Source: a virus. Taken from it: a DNA stretch of 41,560 bases. The stretch's first letter is position 1. Each line of letters begins with the position of its first letter. Under the pieces are notes generated by a model that searched no databases, was not told the DNA's origin, and saw only the letters and a program-made list of their open reading frames with translations. The position numbers and the translations under genes are program-made. The stretch is taken from positions 1 through 41,560 of IMG/VR virus record IMGVR_UViG_3300008952_000108. One strand, given 5' to 3'. This document shows positions 1 to 9,290 of the stretch, in pieces.

Positions 1-296
1 TAAAAGTTTGAACCTTTAACTTCATAATCAAACCTAGCTAATTTTCTTATACCAACACCATATCTATAATCAAATGGATGATAAACTGTTTCATCAATTA
101 CATCAGGTATTGCATATAAATCATCAGGATCTGTTCTAATAAAGAATGTGGGTCTACTAGTTATATATGAATTTCCTACATTACCAGCAGCGTAAACTGT
201 TCCGTATTTAAGAAAATCTTTATACACATCCTTAAAAAATTGTGCATTAACATTGCTAGAAATTAGCAACATTATTATTATTAATATTGTTCTCAT
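1..296 (-). CDS. Secreted protein of unknown function, N-terminal part only
   Basis: The gene starts with ATG at 296, two bases after the TAA stop of the giant upstream gene, and runs off the window at base 1 with 98 codons visible. The first 19 residues (MRTILIIIMLLISSNVNAQ) form a classic Sec signal peptide: a positive start, a hydrophobic core and an A-x-A-like cleavage end (VNA|Q). The mature part begins QFFKDVYKDFLKYGTVYAAG and is rich in aromatic and charged residues, as in outer-membrane or periplasmic proteins. I do not recognise a catalytic motif. A signal peptide in a late phage operon suggests export by the host, for example to the outer membrane, but the role is unknown. The ORF is too incomplete to classify. 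Confidence 0.75.
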   Translation of the reverse strand, partial: MRTILIIIMLLISSNVNAQFFKDVYKDFLKYGTVYAAGNVGNSYITSRPTFFIRTDPDDLYAIPDVIDETVYHPFDYRYGVGIRKLARFDYEVKGSNF

Positions 297-298
297 GG

Positions 299-3200
299 TT
301 ATCGTCTTTTTTTCTTTTTTCGTGATTTTGTTTTACTCTTTTTTACTTTAGGTAAATTTTTCTCTATACCTACATCCCAAGTATTCCAACCTAATGCAGT
401 AGCTATACGCTGCCAAGTAGCATTCTGACTATCAGAAGATGCTCTAGCGTTATTTACTATCATAACAGCTCTATCAAGTGGTATATTAGTTGTTGCAGAT
501 ATAAAGTTAGCTACACCTAAAACTCCAGGGTTATCTGGATGTAATCCCATTTGGTGGATTTCTTCTTTATTGTATTTATAAGATATAAATGAATTATACA
601 TTTTTCTAAGTTTACTTCCAATAGGTGGAGAAATATTAGCGGCTTCAAGTAATGTTCTAGCATGATCGCCTCTGTATCCCTTTTCATCTTGTTTTCTAAA
701 CTGTAATATTATATTTTTAATAGTAGCAACTGACGCACCAGCTATACCACTACCTCGTAATATTGAATCTATTGAAGTATTTAAAGCTCTAATTTTCTTC
801 TCTTCAATCATCTCATCATCATCACTGAATCCCATAGCCATAAATAAAGCACTTTGTAAACCAGAGAATATTATATTTTGTATTGTTGTGTAATAAACAA
901 TTTTGGATATATTAGTCTTTACATCTCCTCGATTATTTTTAAGATCTGAGATAGCTTTTTTTGTTAAACGCATATACTGCATCGGTGTATTTTGGAAAGC
1001 TAATATTAATCTACCTAATGGTCCAGCTTGTTGTTGACTAATCATATCAGGTCTAGCAGATTGCTGTGATTTTTCAGATATTTCTAAGAATTCAGCAAAA
1101 GCAATTTTATGAGCTTCTTTTTCAGCCATACCTTGTTTTAGATATGTATTCATTCTATTTCTATAAAATGATGCTCCACCCATTGCTATTGCAAAACTAT
1201 CTGCCATTTGAGTAGGTGTAAAACCTTTTTTAAGTATATAACTTATAGCAGCATTAACACTACCTTGACCTCTTGCAACTGCGTTAGCTAATTCAGCTTC
1301 ATTAACATCTGTTTGTAATCCAGCTCTTCTTTGTTTTAATGTATCAGAATTAAATATCATACTAAAATCTTTCCAGAATTGTGGTTGATTAGCAAATGCT
1401 GCTCCAGCTTTTAATGGATTATTATCTGTCCAATTAACAAAGTTTACCATGGAGATAGTTTGTAACATAGCTGATCTAATATTTATAAACATAATAGCAC
1501 CAACAGAGTTATTAACCCAATTTAACCATTGATTAACTAATCTATTTTTACCAAACTTCCTATTAGTACCAGTCTCCATTCTCCACAACATGTCTTCTAA
1601 AGCTTCTCTAAAATTACTACCATATAAAGCTTCGATTTTATTCATGTTCTCTGGACTAAATATTTCATTTTTATTATTAATCCATTCTTGTAAATATTGT
1701 TTTCTATTTATATTCTGTGATACATAATGTAAATCACCTACGATATTACCAGATGTCCAATATTCTGTAGGTGGTGGATAAGAATCTAATCTAGTTATGA
1801 GTTCTAAGTCATTAGCTAATGCTATTAAATCACCTTGATTTTCAGCCCAATTGTTTTCGACTAACTCTACCAATTTATTAGTATCAATTTCACTCATTCC
1901 AGGTATATTATGACCAGCTCTATTCCATAAATAAACTCTAATAGCATCACCCCAACTGAAATTTTTATAACCAGTGGTTTTATTTATAAGAGCCCAAGCA
2001 GATTTATGTTTCTGTTTTAACCCCTTAAGATCATTTGCGATAGCCTGTTTAGCATGATTTAACATTCTATAAGCTCTAGCAAAAGGTTTAACTAAAGCTT
2101 CTTCTAAAAACTTCATATGTATTTCACCTTGTTTACCTTTACCTACAAACTGATATAATAAACCTACAAAATCTTCAGCTGAAGGTGGTATAAAAAATGT
2201 CCATTTATTATTAGCAGCTCCTTGTACTCTAGCAGCAGCGGTTGAAACTTCTTCATTAGGATCAACACCTTGTGATTCTGCTAATACAACATTAAAGTTT
2301 TCATTTAATGTTTTACTAAATTGAGCTTTAGCTTGATATGTTTTACCTTTAACATCTAATATATCTAAAACTTCTTTAACAGCTTTAACATTTTTAATTT
2401 GATCATCAGCAAATAAGAAATCATTATATCCTTCTGCAGCTTTTTCTACTATAACTTCTGCTTTAGCTTCCGGTCTACCATCAGCTAAACCTATTATATT
2501 TTTTAATGGTATATTTAAACCTACACTTTTTAAGAATTTTCGTATTGCTGGAGCAGCTTCTGCTGGTCTTGCTGTTAATATGTATATATCACTAGTACCA
2601 AACTTTTCTTTTAATGCTTTTACTTTATTAAAGAAAGGACCTTTCTTTGCCCCCTTTACATCTTCAAATTGAGAGAAGTCAAACGTAGCACCCATTTCTT
2701 CTAGTTCTACAGCTTGTTCCGCAAATTTTGCTGGAGATAATCTTCTTAACGTACCATCAGGCATTTTAACTAAAACTTCTTCTGTTGTTTTAGCTATTGT
2801 GTCATCAAAATCAATGAAGCTAGCGCCTTTAATAGGAGCATCTTTTCTTTTAGCCATTTTTAAGGCTTTATCCATTGTCTTTATCTTACTTATAGATTCA
2901 TCTAAAGTTTTTGATTTTGTTTTAGTTATTCTATTATTATTCTCTAATGCTAATTTTTCAGATCTAGATGGCTTATTATCTTTAGCAAGCTTTCTAACAT
3001 GTTTTTCGTTTAACATAGTAATGTCAGACTTGGACGTTATCTCTATTATATTAGGTATAACAGACATCGTTGGTTTACGACCTTTAATAACGTTAACTCC
3101 ATCAATTTTCTTTTTACTAACGGTTTTACCAGTTCTTAAATCATAACCAACAGCTCCACTGGATCTAATTCTAAAATTTAAAGAAACCCTTGCTTTAAGT

Positions 3201-6200
3201 GGTGGTATACCAGTTAGTTTACTACCTAAACTAAATAAACCTTTTTCTAAAATCTCTAATAAATAAACTTGATTACCTTCACCAGGTTTATTATTATATA
3301 TCCATTTTATTATTTCTTGATTCGTCTCCATTTTAGACTCATTCATTATTTGAATGGCTAAATTTTCACCCTTACTACCTAATTGATCCCAAATTGGTTG
3401 AGGTATAAAACTTTTATCGTTTATAATTGGAGGAATAAAAGTATTGTTCTCTGCGTTATATTCTTTTAATAGTTCATTAGCTCTATCATAATATCTTCGT
3501 AAAGCTTCTTTAGCTTTGTCTTGTTGTTTGTTTAATATATCTACAAATTTCTTAGGAAGCTTTTTAACATATGTTATCTCACCTGTTTCATGGTTATATG
3601 AGGATATATTTATACTACTAAATTGAGCATTCTCATCTAATTTAATTTCAACATTAGCATTTTTTCCATGTATTTTTGCTACAATATCTGGTGAACCACC
3701 TTCTTCAGTTGGTTGTTCAATTCCTATTTCTAGACCATCAATATTATGACCTCTTACTGTTCTAACATACTCCCATTCTGTACCTTTACCTCTCTTCATT
3801 CCTCCTTTAAATAACTTTTCAACAGCCATTCTAGTTTTCGCTGGTATTAATTGTTCGAGTTTTTCAATAGCTGAATCTAAAAATTCCCCTACAACATTTC
3901 CATACTTTATTCTTAATTTAGCATTTCTTAATTCAAACTTATTATTAAAAATACTTGAAAAACCATTAGCTACTACATCATCTCTTAAAGCTGTTAATGA
4001 TGTAGTTGAGAATTGTATACTTGGATCTCTTGATATTCTTTTACCAACTTCTTCTATTTCTTCTTGTAACCATAACTTGTTATCTCTTATTAATGTATTA
4101 GAATCTTTAGGCATAGATTTGAGAACTGTAATAGTAGCATCAAATCCTAATTCAACAGCGCCTCTTTCAGCTAATACTCTTTTTCTCTCACCCTTAACAT
4201 TACTTCTTTTACCAGTAATTGGGTTTACTGATGGTGGATTAAAGAACTTTAACAAGTCAGCATTACTAGGAACTAACTTCCTATATAAGGTAGGTCCTTG
4301 AGTCTCACTTTCATAATACAAAGCTTCAGTATGTCCATATTTCTTTTCATGAGCTCTTATCTCACTAGGATTTAAATCTCGTTTAACTACTTTTGTAAAT
4401 ACTCTTTCACTCTCAGGGATTAATCTTTCCATTTGAACAAGGTATCGTATTGGTATTGCAGCTATAAGATCTCTACCGTGATCAAATAAAAAGCCTCCAA
4501 CTAATTTACCATTTTCATCAAGTTGAATATATTTTTTACCCTTACCCATAAGAGTAGTTAACTTATCAGTTATTTTCGATACAAAGTATCCAGCTATCGT
4601 GTCTCTTAAATTATCCCAATTTAATTCATTATCTAAATTAGCTTGTTTTTGTATTCGTGTTAAGGCAGATTTGTTAGCTTCAATAACCTCATCATATATA
4701 ACATCTCCTTCTTGTACTTTTAATTTATTTCTTAAATTATCAGCTTGTTGTTTTGCTAAAGCTTCTTGTTTAGCAATCATTGCTTCTTCTGGGTTCATTG
4801 CTGTGTCAGCTATTTGTTTAGCCATTTGAGAGCCTTCTTTACCTTCTATAGTTGTATCTAAAGATTGAGCTTTACCAAGTGGTTTATCTTTCTCTCTTTT
4901 AGCATCAAATTCGTTTGCTACATCACCTTTTACAAAGTTTAACATAGATTTTTTACCTACTAACCATCCAAATAAAGTATTTTTAGTAGGATCATATTCC
5001 CTCCACATTTTTACAGCTAACCGGGTTTTAACTTCATTTATAAAATCAGCTTTAGAAGGACCTTTACCTTTTGAGTCTTTAAATCTACTTTCACTTATAC
5101 CTTCTGCTATCATACCATTTAACATGCTATCTGGATCTAATATCATTTCTGTAGCATCAAAATGTCCGTCTCTTTGAAAAGCCTCTTTAGTAATATTTGG
5201 TTCTACTAAATCATTTATATCGGTCATTAAATCACCTGTTCGTGATTTCTGTACAACACTAGGTCTTTTAGCACCTTCTTTTAACATACCAAGTATATTC
5301 TCATCTACTTTACCAGTTTGTATACTTCTGTCATATGTTTTTAAGAAATTATAAACATCAATACCATCTTTAAATGTTTTGTTAATACCTTTACTTCTAA
5401 ATAAAGCATGAAGTATATCCATTATTTTTGTGAACAAACTTTCATTATAACGTATTTGATTCTTTTGGATAGCATCAGAGAATGCGTTTAAATATTCTTC
5501 TGCATAATCTTTAAATTCGTTCTCAACCATATTTCCTTCAGCATCCCTTACTATCTCACCTTTATTGTTTCTTTGAAATCTATAATTAGCATCTATTCTT
5601 CTTTGTACTACTCTATATTCACTTCGTGATAAACTATTTACAAACGATTGCATTAAATCAACACCTTCTTTAGTCATTTCACCTTTTGAATCTCTTAGTG
5701 TAGATTTCATAACCCCATGTAATAATTCATGAGAACCAACTGATATAGCTTCAACTTCTAAAGCTCTACTTTTATTGATATACCATTTACCTGATCCATC
5801 AAAAAATCCATCAACTAATCTTACATCATCAAATCTTCCATTATCAGATTTTGCTTGACGTTTACCTGCCTTAGTATTTTGATATGTTTTTTGAAATTCT
5901 TCTGGATTTTCTATAACAATTTGTTCTAAACCAGCTCCTTTAGCATACGCTTCAGATATATCTAAATTTCTATTTAATGATTGTTGAACATGATCTTTCC
6001 ATATTAATCCATTTTCTTCATAAGCTATCCTATTCTCTTCTTCAAGCATTGATCTAGTTTCATTCCCTATATCTTTCTTCTCTAATTGATCTTTGTTTCT
6101 ATTTATACGATCTACATTTGATGCATAATTATATAAAGATTCACCGCGTAGAGATCGAATTATTTTAGCAGATTGAGTTTGTTTGTTAACTAATTCGTTT

Positions 6201-6739
6201 GATAATACTTTTTGTTTTTCTCTAATTTTAGCAATTAAACTTTCATCATTTGTATTAGCAATTTCATGCTCTAGTTTAGTTAACTCTTTATATCTATCAC
6301 TTATATATTGTTGATCATCTTTTGTTCTTAGTAATACTTCTGCTCTTCTTTGAGCTGTGTTACCAGATAATGCATTAACACCTTGTAAACCTACATTAAC
6401 ATTACCACCCATGAAAGCACCAACAAGACCCTCATCAAATATTTGATGCCATTTTTTTCTATCCCAATCTTTCCAAGCTTTATCAAATTCTTCATTATGT
6501 CCTAAACCTACTCTAAAACCACCTATTCTATCTAAAGAATCCCATGCATCTACAGCTAAAGCTTGTGACATTTCCATTAAACCTTCTCCACCCATTGCTA
6601 ATCCAGCACTTTTAAGAAATCTAGCAGCACCATTCATTGTTGCCTCTCTAACAGCATCAACAGCCTTACCATCTCCCATACCTATTGCTTTTCTAAAATT
6701 CCCAGCAGCAGGAGCAAGTAAAAATCTTCTAGCTAACAT
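299..6739 (-). CDS. Giant multidomain internal virion / polyvalent-type protein (C-terminal part)
   Basis: A 2146-residue protein. A zincin motif HELLH sits at residues 337-341, followed by an EE pair (DYAEEYLNAF) that could supply the third zinc ligand. A PD-(D/E)xK-like pattern is at 1017-1033 (PDI...VEIK). A HAD phosphatase-like block has DFDDT at 1310-1314, ILTARP at 1387-1392 and FLFADD at 1441-1446. The C-terminal third is long, helical and lacks recognised motifs; a hydrophobic stretch lies near residue 1955. The protein ends in a very basic tail (KTKSRKKKKRR). This domain mixture is known from phage polyvalent proteins that are injected with DNA, and its place at the end of the virion module fits an ejected cargo protein. 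It is in the same frame as the preceding 229-residue ORF, separated only by a TGA and 17 sense codons, so it may be translated as part of a ~2393-residue fusion. If initiated separately, ATG 6739 has a GGAGGTGAC-ATG leader. Confidence 0.8.
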   Translation of the reverse strand: MLARRFLLAPAAGNFRKAIGMGDGKAVDAVREATMNGAARFLKSAGLAMGGEGLMEMSQALAVDAWDSLDRIGGFRVGLGHNEEFDKAWKDWDRKKWHQIFDEGLVGAFMGGNVNVGLQGVNALSGNTAQRRAEVLLRTKDDQQYISDRYKELTKLEHEIANTNDESLIAKIREKQKVLSNELVNKQTQSAKIIRSLRGESLYNYASNVDRINRNKDQLEKKDIGNETRSMLEEENRIAYEENGLIWKDHVQQSLNRNLDISEAYAKGAGLEQIVIENPEEFQKTYQNTKAGKRQAKSDNGRFDDVRLVDGFFDGSGKWYINKSRALEVEAISVGSHELLHGVMKSTLRDSKGEMTKEGVDLMQSFVNSLSRSEYRVVQRRIDANYRFQRNNKGEIVRDAEGNMVENEFKDYAEEYLNAFSDAIQKNQIRYNESLFTKIMDILHALFRSKGINKTFKDGIDVYNFLKTYDRSIQTGKVDENILGMLKEGAKRPSVVQKSRTGDLMTDINDLVEPNITKEAFQRDGHFDATEMILDPDSMLNGMIAEGISESRFKDSKGKGPSKADFINEVKTRLAVKMWREYDPTKNTLFGWLVGKKSMLNFVKGDVANEFDAKREKDKPLGKAQSLDTTIEGKEGSQMAKQIADTAMNPEEAMIAKQEALAKQQADNLRNKLKVQEGDVIYDEVIEANKSALTRIQKQANLDNELNWDNLRDTIAGYFVSKITDKLTTLMGKGKKYIQLDENGKLVGGFLFDHGRDLIAAIPIRYLVQMERLIPESERVFTKVVKRDLNPSEIRAHEKKYGHTEALYYESETQGPTLYRKLVPSNADLLKFFNPPSVNPITGKRSNVKGERKRVLAERGAVELGFDATITVLKSMPKDSNTLIRDNKLWLQEEIEEVGKRISRDPSIQFSTTSLTALRDDVVANGFSSIFNNKFELRNAKLRIKYGNVVGEFLDSAIEKLEQLIPAKTRMAVEKLFKGGMKRGKGTEWEYVRTVRGHNIDGLEIGIEQPTEEGGSPDIVAKIHGKNANVEIKLDENAQFSSINISSYNHETGEITYVKKLPKKFVDILNKQQDKAKEALRRYYDRANELLKEYNAENNTFIPPIINDKSFIPQPIWDQLGSKGENLAIQIMNESKMETNQEIIKWIYNNKPGEGNQVYLLEILEKGLFSLGSKLTGIPPLKARVSLNFRIRSSGAVGYDLRTGKTVSKKKIDGVNVIKGRKPTMSVIPNIIEITSKSDITMLNEKHVRKLAKDNKPSRSEKLALENNNRITKTKSKTLDESISKIKTMDKALKMAKRKDAPIKGASFIDFDDTIAKTTEEVLVKMPDGTLRRLSPAKFAEQAVELEEMGATFDFSQFEDVKGAKKGPFFNKVKALKEKFGTSDIYILTARPAEAAPAIRKFLKSVGLNIPLKNIIGLADGRPEAKAEVIVEKAAEGYNDFLFADDQIKNVKAVKEVLDILDVKGKTYQAKAQFSKTLNENFNVVLAESQGVDPNEEVSTAAARVQGAANNKWTFFIPPSAEDFVGLLYQFVGKGKQGEIHMKFLEEALVKPFARAYRMLNHAKQAIANDLKGLKQKHKSAWALINKTTGYKNFSWGDAIRVYLWNRAGHNIPGMSEIDTNKLVELVENNWAENQGDLIALANDLELITRLDSYPPPTEYWTSGNIVGDLHYVSQNINRKQYLQEWINNKNEIFSPENMNKIEALYGSNFREALEDMLWRMETGTNRKFGKNRLVNQWLNWVNNSVGAIMFINIRSAMLQTISMVNFVNWTDNNPLKAGAAFANQPQFWKDFSMIFNSDTLKQRRAGLQTDVNEAELANAVARGQGSVNAAISYILKKGFTPTQMADSFAIAMGGASFYRNRMNTYLKQGMAEKEAHKIAFAEFLEISEKSQQSARPDMISQQQAGPLGRLILAFQNTPMQYMRLTKKAISDLKNNRGDVKTNISKIVYYTTIQNIIFSGLQSALFMAMGFSDDDEMIEEKKIRALNTSIDSILRGSGIAGASVATIKNIILQFRKQDEKGYRGDHARTLLEAANISPPIGSKLRKMYNSFISYKYNKEEIHQMGLHPDNPGVLGVANFISATTNIPLDRAVMIVNNARASSDSQNATWQRIATALGWNTWDVGIEKNLPKVKKSKTKSRKKKKRR

Positions 6740-6790
6740 GTCACCTCCAAATTCAATAACACCAGTACCAGCAGCATTTAAAGCTAATAG

Positions 6791-6793
6791 TCA
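6791..6793 (-). other. In-frame TGA joining two ORFs of one frame; candidate readthrough stop
   Basis: The ATGs at 7480 and 6739 are 741 bases apart (247 codons), so both ORFs share a frame. Between them lie one TGA and 17 sense codons (LLALNAAGTGVIEFGGD). The base after the stop is C and the next two are TA. UGA-C is established as a weak termination signal in E. coli. TGA also works as a true stop elsewhere here (the ATGA overlap at 40130-40133), so global recoding of TGA is unlikely. Readthrough itself is inference. Confidence 0.45.
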
Positions 6794-7480
6794 ACCCGCT
6801 TCATCTGGATTTTTCTCCCATTCTTCATCCCATTTTTCTCCAGCATGTGTTACTGCTAATACTCCTATTGCATAGGGATTTAACATTGATAAATAACTAG
6901 TCCAAGAACCTAATCCCATTAAAGCTAATCTTTCTAAGCCTTGCCCGTAATCACCGTTTTTAAATAAATCATCTGTTACACTAGTATTAAAATACTCTTG
7001 TCTTTCTTGTAGTTTTTGTATTCTAGCATTAATTTCGTCACTAGTTTTAAGACGTCCAAAACCTAAGTTAAAACCAGTTTTTTCAGCTTCTAATCTATTG
7101 GCCATTTTTTCTTGAACAGTTAGTTTTTCCCAACCTTCACCATCCCACCAATTTTCAGCTTGATCTAAAAGATCTTTTATACCAGCACCACCTCGTTCTA
7201 ATGCTTTTATACCACCACCAGTCATTGTTGCTAAACCTAATTCAAGCATATCCCGCACAGGTGTATCTGTTACTTGTACGTTGGGATTCATCGCACGAGC
7301 TGTTGTTGATATGTAATTTTGTGTGTTTTCTGAGGGACCGGAACCGGTATACTTTTGATAAAAAGAGTTGACAAAGCTATCGCTATCCTGAGTAACAGCA
7401 TAGGCAACTTTATTGTTAATTTCGTCCTCACTTAAATTCGGAGCGTACTTAAGATACATTTGTTTATACAACTCTTCCAT
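6791..7480 (-). CDS. N-terminal part of the giant virion protein, ended by a single TGA
   Basis: A 229-residue ORF starting at ATG 7480, just after the previous gene (5-base gap). It begins MEELYKQMYLKYAPNLSEDE, is mostly helical, has a Gly-rich stretch (LATMTGGGIKALERGGAG) and a hydrophobic segment near its end (PYAIGVLAVTHAG). No enzyme motif is visible. It stops at TGA 6793-6791 after NPDEAG. The reading frame continues through 17 sense codons straight into the 2146-residue ORF, so this looks like the N-terminal piece of one protein. The TGA is followed by CTA, giving TGACTA, a leaky context. It could therefore be a short form made alongside a readthrough form, a nonsense mutation, or a genuine separate gene. 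A TGG-to-TGA sequencing error is also possible. Confidence 0.75.
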   Translation of the reverse strand: MEELYKQMYLKYAPNLSEDEINNKVAYAVTQDSDSFVNSFYQKYTGSGPSENTQNYISTTARAMNPNVQVTDTPVRDMLELGLATMTGGGIKALERGGAGIKDLLDQAENWWDGEGWEKLTVQEKMANRLEAEKTGFNLGFGRLKTSDEINARIQKLQERQEYFNTSVTDDLFKNGDYGQGLERLALMGLGSWTSYLSMLNPYAIGVLAVTHAGEKWDEEWEKNPDEAG

Positions 7481-7485
7481 GTGTA

Positions 7486-8640
7486 TTATATTTTATCTAA
7501 ATCTATTGTAGCGCTAACGTTTGGAGTGATACTACCTCCTGATATTCCTAATGCTTTTAAGAATAAAGGTAAAGTACTTTGATCTTCAGTATTGACATTT
7601 ATTGGCATCTTTCTACCTGGAATTGTTATATCCCACGTTCCATCGTCAACTTCTTCTATTTTTACCTTACTATCCATTGGTAATAAATTCATTAACGGCC
7701 ATAAATCACCACTTTGCCATACTTTCATAATATCATTATAGTCTAAACCTGTTTGTGGTCTTGCGCTTCGTCTACGTTGCATGTATGCTTCGTTTGCAGC
7801 TGTAGAAATACCATTCATCCAATTGTTAACAACAAAATCTCTTAATTGTTCATGATTTTCTTCTTTTAATAAACCGTAATTAGGATCATTTGGGTTATCA
7901 ATGTCAATTAATGGAGCATCTAAAAACTCATCTAAAGCTAAAGATAATAAACCTTCTCTTCCACCTTGTGTTACTAATTGTTTGATTTGTCTTCTATATA
8001 AATAATCTGATGTTTTGTCTATTGGTAAAGCGTTTTTATAAGCTTGTTGATTTAATTTTAATAAACCATCTACAGCTGTAGCATTTCTATTAAAATATTT
8101 AGGTAAATTTGAACCAGCTATTCTAGTACCATCTTCTAATTGAAATTCTAAACTACCATTTGATAAGTCAATTAAATAATCATCTGTTTTAAATAATTGT
8201 TTTAATTGAGAATCTTTACTTCCTTTTGAAATAACACCTTCATCAAAGTCAGATAAGTATTCTTGTTTTAAATTTTTAAAATTGTCTAATTGTGAACTAA
8301 GATTTTTAAATTGACCTTGTATTTTGTTCATTTCACCTCTAACTTTCATATACTGTGGACTACCAGCTGGAGCTTTAGCGGCGATTCTAGCTAATTGACC
8401 ATATCTCATGCGGTTATCATTTAAAAAATTTGTAACAGGTTCCTGCATACTTCCAGGTAATTTATCTACCTGAGCACCAGGACCTAAGTTTTCTATATAT
8501 TTTCTTACCTCTCTATCTTCATACATACGTTGCATACGCATTTGCCTAGAAAGATCGTCATCTTTTCTACCTATACGATAACTTTGAAATTTTGGAGCTG
8601 ATGAATATGCTCCTTGAATTAACGCTTTATTTGCTCTCAT
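7486..8640 (-). CDS. Virion-associated protein, probably internal or cargo
   Basis: A 384-residue soluble-looking protein with no signal peptide or membrane segment. The N-terminus (MRANKALIQGAYSSAPKFQSYR) is basic and carries KFQSYR, which recurs in the small late protein encoded at 39537-40133. The region around residues 20-150 is strongly helical and rich in Q, R and K; the C-terminus is more acidic and ends in a short beta-like stretch. It lies between an Ala/Gln-rich ejection-type protein and the giant cargo-like protein, spaced by 5 and 17 bases, so it belongs to the internal-virion module. No enzymatic motif is recognisable and the specific role is unknown. Confidence 0.7.
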   Translation of the reverse strand: MRANKALIQGAYSSAPKFQSYRIGRKDDDLSRQMRMQRMYEDREVRKYIENLGPGAQVDKLPGSMQEPVTNFLNDNRMRYGQLARIAAKAPAGSPQYMKVRGEMNKIQGQFKNLSSQLDNFKNLKQEYLSDFDEGVISKGSKDSQLKQLFKTDDYLIDLSNGSLEFQLEDGTRIAGSNLPKYFNRNATAVDGLLKLNQQAYKNALPIDKTSDYLYRRQIKQLVTQGGREGLLSLALDEFLDAPLIDIDNPNDPNYGLLKEENHEQLRDFVVNNWMNGISTAANEAYMQRRRSARPQTGLDYNDIMKVWQSGDLWPLMNLLPMDSKVKIEEVDDGTWDITIPGRKMPINVNTEDQSTLPLFLKALGISGGSITPNVSATIDLDKI

Positions 8641-8657
8641 ATTATTTATTTAATTTT

Positions 8658-9290
8658 TTAACCACCCATAAAACCTTGTAACGAATCACCCATTCCGCCA
8701 CCCATTGCCATAGACGCTGCACCACCAATTGTATCTCCAATTCCTGAAGTTATTGATTCTGTTGCCGCAGCTCTTGCTTCATCGGCAGCTGCTTTTCTTT
8801 GTTGAGACATACCTAATAATGTTTCTGTTTTAGCAGCTTCAGCTTCTCTTGATGCTTGAGCGCCTTGAATTTGAGCTGTTTGAACATTAGCTGCACCTTG
8901 TGCTGCTTTTGCTTGATTTGCTGCTTCTTGCTGACCTATACTAGCAGATGCCTGTTGTATGTTTTGGGATTGTTGTCCTGCCATAGCTTGTGCTAATGCA
9001 GCTATACCAGATCCACCAGCTGCTGAACTCATACTACCCATAGTGTTAGCTAAAGCTTGTTGTTGTTGTTGTGCTTGAAAATCAGCTTGTTGTGTATTTA
9101 CTGTAAGATCTTCAAAAGTATTTTCCATGTTTGCGGCTAGATTGGATGTATCTAGGTTTTCATATCTAGCTTTGTTTATAGCTAATTCTTTTTCTGCATC
9201 TCTTTGTTCCTTTCTTCGTTTACCTCCACCAATTATTCCACTCGCTATGCCAGTTAATCCACCAACCATACCGCTTATTGCTTGCATCAT
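8658..9290 (-). CDS. Ala/Gln/Gly-rich internal virion protein (DNA-ejection type)
   Basis: A 210-residue protein that begins with a Gly-rich hydrophobic segment (residues 1-22, GMVGGLTGIASGIIGGG). A basic patch (KRRKEQRDAEKE) follows, then a long Ala/Gln-rich helical region (about 65-165, with QAQQQQQALANTM and repeated QAA/AQG units) and a Gly/Met-rich hydrophobic tail (TIGGAASMAMGGGMG). This architecture is like the small internal core or ejection proteins of podoviruses, such as T7 gp14, which insert into the host envelope. That comparison rests on composition and position, not on a motif. The start may be either of two consecutive ATGs (9290 or 9287). The upstream region is A/T-rich with TAA/TAAT repeats and has no Shine-Dalgarno. 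Confidence 0.7.
   Translation of the reverse strand: MMQAISGMVGGLTGIASGIIGGGKRRKEQRDAEKELAINKARYENLDTSNLAANMENTFEDLTVNTQQADFQAQQQQQALANTMGSMSSAAGGSGIAALAQAMAGQQSQNIQQASASIGQQEAANQAKAAQGAANVQTAQIQGAQASREAEAAKTETLLGMSQQRKAAADEARAAATESITSGIGDTIGGAASMAMGGGMGDSLQGFMGG

Noticed and set aside
299-6739. Tape-measure protein because of great length
   Set aside because: It carries enzyme-like motifs, is at the end of the virion module rather than before tail tip genes, and no tail tube or sheath gene is present.
6791-6793. Genome-wide TGA-to-Trp recoding as in some crAss-like phages
   Set aside because: TGA ends a gene in a normal ATGA overlap at 40130-40133, the alternative reading would meet a stop after five codons, and Trp is otherwise encoded by TGG.
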